A DNA stretch of 64,000 nt from contig CM055831.1 in the NCBI GenBank assembly GCA_029582265.1, forward strand, positions 28,396,189 through 28,460,188. The letters run 5' to 3'. Below the pieces are notes generated by a model, which was not told where the DNA came from, did no database searches, and was given only the letters and a program-made list of their open reading frames with translations. Each line of letters begins with the position of its first letter. Positions within the stretch are counted from its first letter, which is position 1. Below are positions 45,606 to 55,507 of the stretch, piece after piece. The stretch comes from Zoroaster sp. YZ-2022 (Eukaryota; Echinodermata; Asteroidea; Forcipulatida; Zoroasteridae). The translations under genes and the position numbers were made by a program.

Positions 45606-46447
45606 TTACATTTCATCCAGGTCGGGGTATCTAAACCCCTCATAGTTGTCTCCTGGGTCTGGGAAGTGTGCCCTTGTTTTTTGCATGATGCACGAAGGCA
45701 GTGGCACTCGATTATGTCGTCCAAGAAATCCCCAACACCATCTTATAACTTGTCTGTAAGAAACATGACGATACTTCCTGTGGGAAATAAATTAAAATTT
45801 TAAGAACTACATACATAGTCTTGTACATGTAATTAAAAATGGAACAATTCAATGTTTTTGTGCCTGCTAAACCACATTTTGTTTTACCACAAACATTTCA
45901 AACAACATTCACAACACACCCACGCAATAACATTTTTATGGGCCGACTCCCTGGCTGGACTCGATCAACGACATGCATACAAAGGTGAGTTATGAAAACT
46001 AAGGCTATAATGTAGGTCTAGTACTATTGTTTGCCGACAAGTCTTGGTATATGGAGACTTCACATGTCTTAACGATCTTTATCAAAAGGAACAAAGTAGA
46101 CACCCAATTTCACCAAATCTTTAGTGTCTAGTGATTAAATATAAATGATGCAGTGATTGTAATTACCAGTCCGTGTTATTCAAACGATCGTTGTTGCCTA
46201 CTGGTGGTGAAACAGGCTGAACATCGTCATCGCAGGCGTCCTGTTCAACCACGCGACGGGGTCTCGCTGGAGGCTCGAATCTGTACGGCTCTGCTCCTCG
46301 TATAACATTAACATCTTCCCTTGCAACCTCGACAAGGTCACTATCATCGTCTGATGATGACTCAGGTGAACTAATTTCGGAAATCCCACCAGAGTCTATA
46401 CTATTTTCTTCCCACATTTCTTCGGATGAGTTTTCAGAATCGGACAT
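45606..46447 (-). CDS. P2X7-tail (ballast-domain)-like protein, two exons
   Basis: Exon 1 (46447-46167) starts MSDSENSSEE, is acidic and Ser-rich, and contains PYRFEPPARP and NNTDW, hallmarks of invertebrate P2X7-tail proteins. It ends at a donor GTAATTAC. Exon 2 (45777-45606) follows TTTATTTCCCACAG. It reads KYRHVSYRQVIRWCWGFLGR, then NRVPLPSC, FPDPGDNYEGFRYPD and a stop, matching the C-terminal half of that domain. The phases join exactly (TG plus G), giving 150 residues. The Cys-rich segment normally between these parts (W-C-X-C, M-P-T, C-C-X-E) is absent from the 389-bp intron. In vertebrates this domain is the cytoplasmic tail of P2X7; in invertebrates it occurs in free-standing multicopy proteins of unknown function. 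The product may lack zinc-cluster function. Confidence 0.75.
45839..45982 (+). CDS. Candidate exon antisense to the P2X7-tail intron (unknown)
   Basis: ATG 45839 (A at -3, G at +4, preceded by an in-frame stop) opens 48 codons beginning MEQFNVFVPAKPH and containing MGRLPGWTRS. It runs without a stop into a strong donor, AAAG then GTGAGTTATG, at 45983-45985. It lies on the strand of the THAP gene, downstream of it. I do not recognise the peptide. It might be a downstream THAP-gene exon with an unspliced upstream part, or chance. Confidence 0.25.
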
Positions 46448-46556
46448 GTTGATGTGAACAAAAAACGCGACGCACAATCACATATATGCACACGCATGGT
46501 AAAAACAAGTGAGTGCAGGTATCAGACCTTAGTCTGTGGTCCGTCTCCTAAAATTT

Positions 46557-46756
46557 ACGTCACATAGATGTTGCGCAATACTCACCGTGACCTCCGATTT
46601 TCAATTTCGCGATAAAAGGGCTTTACCAAAAATGTATTTTTTTGTGTGTTTCTTCGTTTTTTAAATTCAAAACGGGTATTTAAATATCATCTTGGATATA
46701 TCACCTACTAAATTACTGCAGGAGGTTGAATTTAAACTGCTCGTTCTAAACACACT
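46557..46756. promoter_or_regulatory. CRE-like promoter side of the P2X7-tail gene and right transposon end
   Basis: TTTACGTCACATAG lies about 105 bases upstream of the P2X7-tail start on the minus strand. It mirrors the CRE-like word before the THAP gene at the other end. The sequence ends in the right inverted terminus at 46756. Confidence 0.35.
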
Positions 46757-46760
46757 TTAA

Positions 46761-47880
46761 GAACAGGGAGTGTTGTAGTGGAAACAATGCAGCCTTTTGT
46801 TCCAGAGGTCCTGGGTTCAAATCTCACTCATAATTTAAACTTCAAATCCGACTTGTAACGTATTCTTTTTATATCTACCTGTGTACATTCTAAGGGTTAT
46901 AATTAACGTCAGATGCAACCATCTTGAGAAGAGTGAGTGGTCTAGTGGAAAGACTAAGGACTCTTGTTCCTGAGAACTGGGTTCTAATCCTAACAGTAAT
47001 TTTGTCCTTATATCTGCATGTGTCCATTCTAAGGGTTATAATTACCGTCAGAGGCAACTTTGTTAAGAAGAAAGAGTGGTCTAGTGGAAACCTGTGGGGC
47101 CATTGTTCCAGAGGTCCTGGGTTCAAATCCAGCTTGTTTTTTTGTATTTTTCTATCTGCATGGCCCATTCTAAGGGTTATAATTACCATCAGATGCAACT
47201 TTCTTAAGAACAGTGAGTGGTCTAGTGGAAAGATGTAGGAATCTTGTTTCAGAGGTACTGGGTTCAAATCCTATTGATAATTTTGTATTTCTATATTTCT
47301 ATATCTGCCTGTGTCCATTCTAAGGGTTATAATTAACGTCAGATGCAACTTTCTTAAGAAGAGTGAGTGGTCAAGTGGAAAGATGTGGGAATCTTGTTCC
47401 AGAGGTCATGGGGTCAAATCCTACTTGTAATTTTGTATTTCCATATTTCTATATCTGCCTGTGGCCATTGTAAGGGTTATAATTAACGTCAGACGCAAAA
47501 TTATTAAGAAGAGTGATTGGTCTAGTGGAAAGACTCGGGATTCTTGTTACAGAGGACCTGGGTTCAAATCCTACTAGTAATTTTGTCTTTTTATATCTGC
47601 ATGTCCATTCTAAGGGTTATAATTAACGTCAGATGCAAATTTATTAAGAAGAGTGATTGGTCTAGTGGAAAGACTCAGGATTCTTGTTACAGAGGACCTG
47701 GGTTCAAATCCTACTAGTAATTTTGTCTTTTTATATCTGTACATGTATGTCCATTCTAAGGGTTATAATTAACGTCAGATGCAACTTTATTAAGAAGAGA
47801 CAGTGGTCAAGTGGAAAGACTCAGGACTCTTGTTCCAGAGATCCTGGGTTCAAATCCTACTAGTAATTTTATCTTTTTAA
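46761..47880 (+). repeat. tRNA-Glu-like tandem monomers, plus orientation (block A)
   Basis: Eight monomers of about 140-165 bp. Each has AGTGGTCTAGTGGAAAGAC (A box; its GTGGTCTAGTGG equals the D-arm word of animal tRNA-Glu) and CCTGGGTTCAAATCC (B box). TTTT or TTTTT runs follow within about 25 bases, then the linker TAAGGGTTATAATTAACGTC. The better copies fold as a degenerate cloverleaf: D stem GTCT/AGAC, anticodon stem near CAGGA/TCCAG, T stem CTGGG/CCTAC; the acceptor stem is poor. Functional tRNA is therefore unlikely, but Pol III transcription is possible. Confidence 0.88.
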
Positions 47881-47924
47881 GTACAAATTTAAGCTTTATA
47901 TATTAGAAACGAACACATTTTCAC

Positions 47925-48110
47925 GGGGGGACCCGATTGCTCAACAGGTTAGCCTGTGTGATTGAGATCCAAGAACCTGAGTCCATCTCCCCAAGAGGGT
48001 TCAAGCCCCAGGCATGACATCCACCAGGCATGACTGATCCACCCGGGTCCTGATGAGTCGACCAGAACTAGCAAGCTAGCTTAATAAGCAAGCTTGAATA
48101 TGAGTTTTGC
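47925..48110 (+). repeat. Second tRNA-like module with a long variable arm
   Basis: GATTGCTCAACAGGTTAGCC (A-box-like) and GAGGGTTCAAGCCCC (B-box-like) are about 60 bases apart, as in Leu/Ser-type tRNAs. A short palindromic CTAGCAAGCTAGC follows. It marks the turning point between plus- and minus-oriented monomers. It recurs at 52863-53050 with one visible base difference. Confidence 0.55.
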
Positions 48111-48159
48111 ATTTATTATTGAAAATAACCCATTTGGTAAAAAAAAAAACACCTTTCAT

Positions 48160-50520
48160 TGCACTCAACTGGGTTTGAACCCACAACTTCCACCTTCAGA
48201 ATCCTGAGTCTTTCCACTAGACCACTCACTCTTCTTAATAAAGTTGCATCTGACGTTAATTATAACCCTTAGAATGGACACATGCAGATATAAAAAGACA
48301 AAATTACAACTAGGATTTGAACACAGGTCCTTTGGAACAAGAGTCCTGGGTCTTTCCACTAGACCACTCTCTCTTCTTAATAAAGTTGCATCTGACGTTA
48401 ATTATAACCCTTAGAATGGACACAGAAGATATAAAAATGACAAAATTACTTGCATGATTTGAACCCAGGACCTATGGAACAAGACTTCTGCATCTTTCCA
48501 CTAGACCACACACTCTGCTTAATCAAATTGCATCTGACGTTAATTATAACCCTTAGAATGGACATGCAGATATAAAAAGAAGACATTACAAGTAGCATTT
48601 AAAGTACAAATTATGAGTTGGATTTGAACCCAGAACCTCTGGAACAAAATGCTGACAGCTTTCCACTAGACCACTCACTCTTCTTAAAAAGGTTGTATCT
48701 GACGTTAATTATAACCCTTAGAATGGACACATGCAGATATAAAAAGACAAAATTACAACTAGGATTTGAACACGGGTCCTTTGAAACAAGAGTCCTGAGT
48801 CTTTCCACTAGACCACTCTCTCTTCTTAATAAAGTTGCATCTGACGTTAATTATAACCCTTAGAATGGACACAGAAGATATAAAAATGACAAAATTACTT
48901 GCATGATTTGAACCCAGGACCTATGGAACAAGACTTCTGCATCTTTCCACTAGACCACACACTCTGCTTAATCAAATTGCATCTGACGTTAATTATAACC
49001 CTTAGAATGGACATGCAGATATAAAAAGAAGACATTACAAGTAGCATTTAAAGTACAAATTATGAGTGGGATTTGAACCCAGAACCTCTGGAACAAAATG
49101 CTGACAGCTTTCCACTAGACCACTCACTCTTCTTAAAAAGGTTGCATCTGACATTAATTATAACCCTTAGAATGGACACATGAAGATATAAAGAAGACAT
49201 AATTACTTGCATGATTTAAACCCAGGACCTATGGAACAATACTCCTGCATCTTTCCACTAGACCACACACTCTTCTTAATAAAGTTGCATCTGACGTTAA
49301 TTATAACCCTTAGAATGGACACATGCAGACATAATAAGAAGACATTACAAGTAGCATTTAAAGTACAAATTATGAGTGGGATTTGAACCGAGAACCTCTG
49401 GAACAAAAGGGTTAAGGCTTTCCGCTAGACCATTCACTCTTCTTAAGGTGCTTGTATCTGACGTTAATTATAATCCTTAGAATGTACACAGGCAGATATA
49501 AAAAGAAGACATTACACGTAGGATTTGAAGTATAAATTATGAGTGGGATTTGAACCCAGAACCTCTGGAACAAAAAGGCTGAAGTGTTACCACTAGAACA
49601 CTCACTCTTCTTAAGATGAATTCATCTGACGTTAATTATAACCCTTATAATGGAAAGAGGCAGATATAAAAAGACAAAATTACAATTGGGATTTTAACCC
49701 AGGACTCTGGAACATGAGTCCTGGGTCTTTCCACTAGACCACTTACTCTTCTCAAGATGGTTGCATCTGACGTTAATTATAACCCTTATAATGGACACAT
49801 GCAGATATAAAAAGAAGACATTACAAGAAGGATTTGAAGTATAAATTACAAGTGGGATTTGAACCCAGGACCTCTGGAACAAAAGTCTGAAGTTTTTCCA
49901 CTAGACCAATCACTCTTCTCAATATTGTGTCATCTGACGTTAATTATAATCCTTAGAATGTACACAGGTAGATATAAAAAGAAGACATTACAAGAAGGAT
50001 TTGAAGTATAAATTACGAGTGGGATTTGAACCCAGGACCTCTGGAACAAAAGTCTAAAGTTTTTCCACTAGACCAATCACTCTTCTCAAGATTGTGGCAT
50101 CTGACGTTAATTATAATCCTTAGAATGTACACAGGTAGATATAAAAAGAAGACATTACAAGTAGGATTTGAAGTTAAAATTATGAGTGAAATTTGAACCC
50201 AGGACCTCTGGAACAAAAGGCTAAAGTTTTTCCTCTAGCCCACTCAGTGTTCCTAATAAAATAGCATCTGAAGTTAATTATAATCCTTAGAATGTACACA
50301 GGCAGATATAAAAACAAGACATTACAAGTAGGATTTGAAGTATAAATAATGAATGGGATTTGAATCCCAAACATCTGGAATAAAAGTCTGAAGTCTTTCC
50401 ACTAGACCACTTACACTCTTTAACAAAAATGAATTTGATGTTAATTATAACCCTTAGAATGGACACAGGTAAAGATAATAAATAACAACTCAGAAGATGT
50501 ATTTGAACCCAGGACACCTT
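48160..50520 (-). repeat. tRNA-Glu-like tandem monomers, minus orientation (block B)
   Basis: About 16 monomers with B box GGATTTGAACC and A box CCACTAGACCAC read on this strand. Unit lengths alternate around 140 and 165 bp. The block is almost identical to 59237-61480 and inverted relative to 51250-52820. Confidence 0.88.
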
Positions 50521-50536
50521 GTTCCATGCATCATAG

Positions 50537-50666
50537 CAATTGAGCTGTGATGGTTCCAGGAATGATTTATGCATCTGATGAGCAGGGGTAATAATATAAT
50601 GTGCCTTGAGCACCAGTTTAGTGGATACGTGTGCTATATTAGTCTGTATTACTACTATTATTATTC
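50537..50666 (+). mobile_element. SINE 3' fragment
   Basis: GAGCAGGGGTAATAATATAATG through GTGCTATATTAGTC and an ATT tail match the 3' half of the SINE at 18492. It sits at the end of block B. Confidence 0.7.
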
Positions 50667-51014
50667 CATGTAGAAATATATACTTGGTCAATATAGCTCA
50701 CTCTAATTCTGTGAATGAATTTCTCAAGTTTGAATTTCTCAAGTTTGAAGTAATAGACAGGAAAATGAGTTAGGTTACTAGACATCAGACACCAGGATTA
50801 AGTCTTATGGAAGAATAGATAAGTAGTTTATTAAATGACTTTTTCTGCCTTACAGTGTAGTTATTTTGGCAACATGTCAAAATACTAAAATATTCAAGCA
50901 AAATAAGAAGGAAAACATTGAGTGCTTGGAACACAAACATGTTAAGTGCATTCTTGTTGATTTTGTGTTTAAGTATAATATTACGTAATATAACACTCTG
51001 TAGATAATGTACAC
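50667..51014. other. Centre of the inverted repeat, no gene seen
   Basis: AT-rich unique sequence between the two SINE fragments, also present at 61632-61979. AATTTCTCAAGTTTG is tandemly doubled near 50720. Confidence 0.45.
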
Positions 51015-51246
<232 letters not shown>

Positions 51247-51249
51247 TAC

Positions 51250-52822
51250 TATGATGCATGGAACCAGGTGTCCTGGGTTCAAATACATCTTCTGAGTTGT
51301 TATTTATTATCTTTACCTGTGTCCATTCTAAGGGTTATAATTACATCAAATTCATTTTCATTAATGTGTAAGTGGTCTAGTGGAAAGACTTTAAACTTTT
51401 ATTCCAGAGGTTCTGGGTTCAAATCCCACTCATAATTTATACTTCAAATTCCACTTGTAATGTCTTCTTCTTATATCTACCTGTGTGCATTCTAAGGGTT
51501 ATAATTAACGTCAGATACGACCATCTTGAGAAGAGTGAGTGGTATAGTGGAAAGATGTCAGCCTTTTGTTCCAGAGGTACTGGGTTCAAATCCCACTCAT
51601 AATATATACTTCAAATCCTTCTTGTAATGTCTTGTTTTTATATCTGCACGTGTGTCCATTATAAGGGTTATAATTAACGTCAGATGACTTTATCTTAAGA
51701 ACAGGGAGTGTTGTAGTGGAAACAATGCAGCCTTTTGTTCCAGAGGTCCTGGGTTCAAATCTCACTCATAATTTAAACTTCAAATCCGACTTGTAACGTA
51801 TTCTTTTTATATCTACCTGTGTACATTCTAAGGGTTATAATTAACGTCAGATGCAACCATCTTGAGAAGAGTGAGTGGTCTAGTGGAAAGACTAAGGACT
51901 CTTGTTCCTGAGAACTGGGTTCTAATCCTAACAGTAATTTTGTCCTTATATCTGCATGTGTCCATTCTAAGGGTTATAATTACCGTCAGAGGCAACTTTG
52001 TTAAGAAGAAAGAGTGGTCTAGTGGAAACCTGTGGGGCCATTGTTCCAGAGGTCCTGGGTTCAAATCCAGCTTGTTTTTTTGTATTTTTCTATCTGCATG
52101 GCCCATTCTAAGGGTTATAATTACCATCAGATGCAACTTTCTTAAGAACAGTGAGTGGTCTAGTGGAAAGATGTAGGAATCTTGTTTCAGAGGTACTGGG
52201 TTCAAATCCTATTGATAATTTTGTATTTCTATATTTCTATATCTGCCTGTGTCCATTCTAAGGGTTATAATTAACGTCAGATGCAACTTTCTTAAGAAGA
52301 GTGAGTGGTCAAGTGGAAAGATGTGGGAATCTTGTTCCAGAGGTCATGGGGTCAAATCCTACTTGTAATTTTGTATTTCCATATTTCTATATCTGCCTGT
52401 GGCCATTGTAAGGGTTATAATTAACGTCAGACGCAAAATTATTAAGAAGAGTGATTGGTCTAGTGGAAAGACTCGGGATTCTTGTTACAGAGGACCTGGG
52501 TTCAAATCCTACTAGTAATTTTGTCTTTTTATATCTGCATGTCCATTCTAAGGGTTATAATTAACGTCAGATGCAAATTTATTAAGAAGAGTGATTGGTC
52601 TAGTGGAAAGACTCAGGATTCTTGTTACAGAGGACCTGGGTTCAAATCCTACTAGTAATTTTGTCTTTTTATATCTGTACATGTATGTCCATTCTAAGGG
52701 TTATAATTAACGTCAGATGCAACTTTATTAAGAAGAGACAGTGGTCAAGTGGAAAGACTCAGGACTCTTGTTCCAGAGATCCTGGGTTCAAATCCTACTA
52801 GTAATTTTATCTTTTTAAGTAC
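51250..52822 (+). repeat. tRNA-Glu-like tandem monomers, plus orientation (block A')
   Basis: About 11 monomers. From 51695 on it repeats block A at a constant offset of 4938 bases with almost no differences. The first monomers (51250-51500) are the inverted counterpart of 50330-50520. Confidence 0.88.
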
Positions 52823-53099
52823 AAATTTAAGCTTTATATATTAGAAACGAACACATTTTCACGGGGGGACCTGATTGCTCAACAGGTTAGCCTGTGTGAT
52901 TGAGATCCAAGAACCTGAGTCCATCTCCCCAAGAGGGTTCAAGCCCCAGGCATGACATCCACCAGGCATGACTGATCCACCCGGGTCCTGATGAGTCGAC
53001 CAGAACTAGCAAGCTAGCTTAATAAGCAAGCTTGAATATGAGTTTTGCATTTATTATTGAAAATAACCCATTTGGTAAAAAAAAAAACACCTTTCATTG

Positions 53100-53210
53100 C
53101 ACTCAACTGGGTTTGAACCCACAACTTCCACCTTCAGAATCCTGAGTCTTTCCACTAGACCACTCACTCTTCTTAATAAAGTTGCATCTGACGTTAATTA
53201 TAACCCTTAG
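53100..53210 (-). repeat. Single minus-oriented monomer before the 6-kb insertion
   Basis: CTGGGTTTGAACCCAC and CCACTAGACCACTCAC repeat 48162-48272. The monomer series stops at 53210 and resumes at 59237. Confidence 0.85.
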
Positions 53211-53406
53211 CATTACGTGAAACTCCCATTAGCCAAAAACTCTGGATTCTACTCACCAGTTTCAACCCAACTTTATCAGTTGTTATCAGTGAAGTAATTA
53301 TAAGATAAACAATGCCCCAGGCACCTTGAATTCTCCAAGGCCCAGTGTGGTAATGCCTGTCAATCAAAACACCTTCCACCCGAAGCCCGGACTACTTTCA
53401 GCCAAT

Positions 53407-53780
53407 AATGTAATGTATACGTGTGGACAAAACAGAAGGAGTTACAACGGCCACTTTCTTATCTTGCGACCAATTATCACCTTTACCAGCCCCATAAGAA
53501 AATCACATGGGTCTCCCGCAGCGCTCATCTGTTTTACGACCGCGTTAACCCCCCTGTGCCGATCTCTTCTGCCGCTGAACGTTACCTCACGAAGCTGATT
53601 ATTTCGTTATTCATTGGAGTAATGAATTATCAACAAATGAACAAATGTACTTTTCGCATGCGCAGTTGTTTTCGCGGGGTTTTCATGTATGCACGTTATT
53701 TCACAGTGGATAGAGAATTGTTTTCCGAACGTTCTGATGTTTTCATCGTCAAAATCGACCAACGTGAAGGCCAGTTGTAG
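53407..53780 (+). CDS. Open frame near the left end of the 6-kb insertion (unknown)
   Basis: A 124-codon open stretch, without an ATG near its start, includes TKQKELQRPLSYLATNYHLY and NPPVPISSAAERYLTKL, and ends FIVKIDQREGQL-stop. Composition is less AT-biased than its surroundings for the first 60 codons. The words for KQKELQR recur inverted at about 55480. I recognise no family. It could be an exon, or a degraded duplicate. Confidence 0.25.
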
Positions 53781-55164
53781 TTTGTTTGTTAGTTTTGCAA
53801 TTTATAAATTCTCTAAAAAGTGACATTTTTTCGGAATAATTTATTAGCCTTTCCTAAATTTTGCGAACACCAAAAAAAGGGTTATTTTGAAGAGATAATT
53901 TGTTTCTTTCTGTTGAATCAAATTTCACGTGTGTGCAATGGTGTGCAATGTGAAATAAATTACTTTGATTTTGTTGTATTAACGGCACAGATCGAAGAGA
54001 AACGCCATTGAAATTGTAGATTGCATTGACACTGCATTGTGGTTGAAGTAGCAGTAACTTTTAGTATTATTTTGTATGCATTTGAATTCCTGGCTTGATT
54101 TACCAAAGATCTTCAGTTAATTTAAAATATAGTGTTTACTAAATAGTTAATTAGAAAACACATGTTTAATTAAATGAATATTTAATAAGTCTTTCTTTTT
54201 TTCACAGAAACTTAACAGCGTCTGAAGGAAACTTCAACTAAATTATGAATTGCTTTATCAGACTGATGTGATGGTAACTCAAGGATCCATCAGGCAGTAT
54301 CTTTATTACAGGCAGACTGGATATTTTTCAATACTGTTTTTTATCTGGGGAAAATGGATAAAATATGTACATATGATCTGGCACATGGCTGTTTATTTAT
54401 AGAAACTTTTATGCAATGAAATATAAATATTTATATTCAGAAATACAAATCTAAACTTATTTTTGTATTGACAGCAGTCAAGGTTAGGAAATTTAAGTGA
54501 AACTCAGTTGAATTAGAATGGAAACTAATAAATAACCAGCAAAGAAATAAAGTAATAAAAATAATATATTTAATATTTGACATGTATATGAAAACAAATT
54601 ATTTATTTGATGCATTCAGAAGTGAAATAGGACCCTATGTATACAATTAATTGTTTCTAATGTATGTATTTTTACTTTAAAACTTGTTGCATGAGGAATA
54701 CTTTTTGATTAAAAAAATAACAATAATAAATCAAGAATCTCCCAAACTAATTATTATATAGATTTTTGTATTATCGTAATCAAAAGATATACTTATTCAT
54801 TATTGCTAGCGCTCCTCAAAACAAAAAGTCAGAAAAATTAATTTTGTGTCAGATTTGAGATTTTCCTTCCTCCATGGTTCAACACATAAAACATTTTGGA
54901 TCAAAATGTCACTTTATGGCAGAGGGATAACATCAATAAAGTCATTAAGGATAAGGTAAGGTGTTGAAAATGAATATTACACTGTATTTTTGTGGAATAA
55001 TGTTCACAAGTTGTGGAAAAACATGATTTTGTGACGCATTATTTTGAGCAGTACGGAATAGGCAGCGTGAAAATCCGGCTCCGCGGTTTGGCATCGCGAT
55101 CACAGGCGATCATCGCTGTTGTTTCAGGTCGCCCACATACACAATAGCTTTGTTATATTTTCAC
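53781..55164. other. Interior of the 6-kb insertion, no gene recognised
   Basis: Mostly very AT-rich (54050-54960). A GC-richer stretch with CGCGGTTTGGCATCGCGATC lies at 55079-55100. Confidence 0.35.
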
Positions 55165-55507
55165 CTCCTTCGTCTTCAAATTCTGAATTAAACCCTTCTA
55201 AATCATTTGTATCAAATTCCTCCTCAGAAAAGTCGCTCAAATCTCTTAATTCAGAACCCGAAATAAAGTCAGCTGCTCAAATGCGCCGCCATTTTGTAAC
55301 GGTTTATGCGCACCGTATGACGTAATTGACCGGCATTTCAGTACCCAGAATCCTTTGCAAAGCACTCACAAGACGAGCCAAAATGTGCTAATAGGATTAG
55401 CGATTTCTGGGTGATTGTTTACCACCCGCTCGTTTTATGACTTCGGCAGAAGACATAAACCTTTGATGTATGCTTCGTTGTAACTCCTTCTGTTTTCCTT
55501 CCTCCAT
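55165..55507 (-). CDS. Candidate 5' exons of a minus-strand gene in the 6-kb insertion (unknown)
   Basis: Exon 1 (55507-55423) starts MEEGKQKELQ RSIHQRFMSS and reaches a GTAAAC donor. Exon 2 (55272-55165) follows an acceptor ending GAGCAG and is strongly acidic: DFISGSELRDLSDFSEEEFD then TNDLEG and FEDEGG, before a GTGAAA donor. The phases fit (G plus CT). The intron would be 150 bp. An acidic N-terminus spread over short exons is common in element-encoded and ballast-domain proteins, but no diagnostic motif is present. Further exons toward 53.2 kb were not found. Confidence 0.35.

Larger units (their letters stand above)
43968..46756. mobile_element. TTAA transposon carrying THAP and P2X7-tail genes
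   Basis: The element is flanked by TTAA (43964-43967 and 46757-46760). Two near-identical sister loci (51695-51698, 62770-62773) show the empty site, TATCTTAAGAACAG, with one TTAA. The ends are imperfect inverted repeats: AGCGTGTTTATAGCGA at left, AGTGTGTTTAGAACGA at right (reverse complement). The 2789-bp interior has a plus-strand THAP ORF near the left end and a minus-strand P2X7-tail gene starting near the right end. Both are preceded by TACGTCA-type CRE-like words (about 44173 and 46556). TTAA duplication, AG termini and a THAP domain together suggest the Kolobok group. No DDE transposase is visible, so it is probably non-autonomous or a carrier derivative. The boundaries are firm; the superfamily is inference. 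Confidence 0.8.

Noticed and set aside
48010..48110. Hammerhead-ribozyme-like core (CCTGATGAGTCGACC with a nearby GAAC and a CTAGC hairpin)
   Set aside because: Stem II would have no loop, the invariant GAAA is not present, and the sequences that should form stem I are not complementary.
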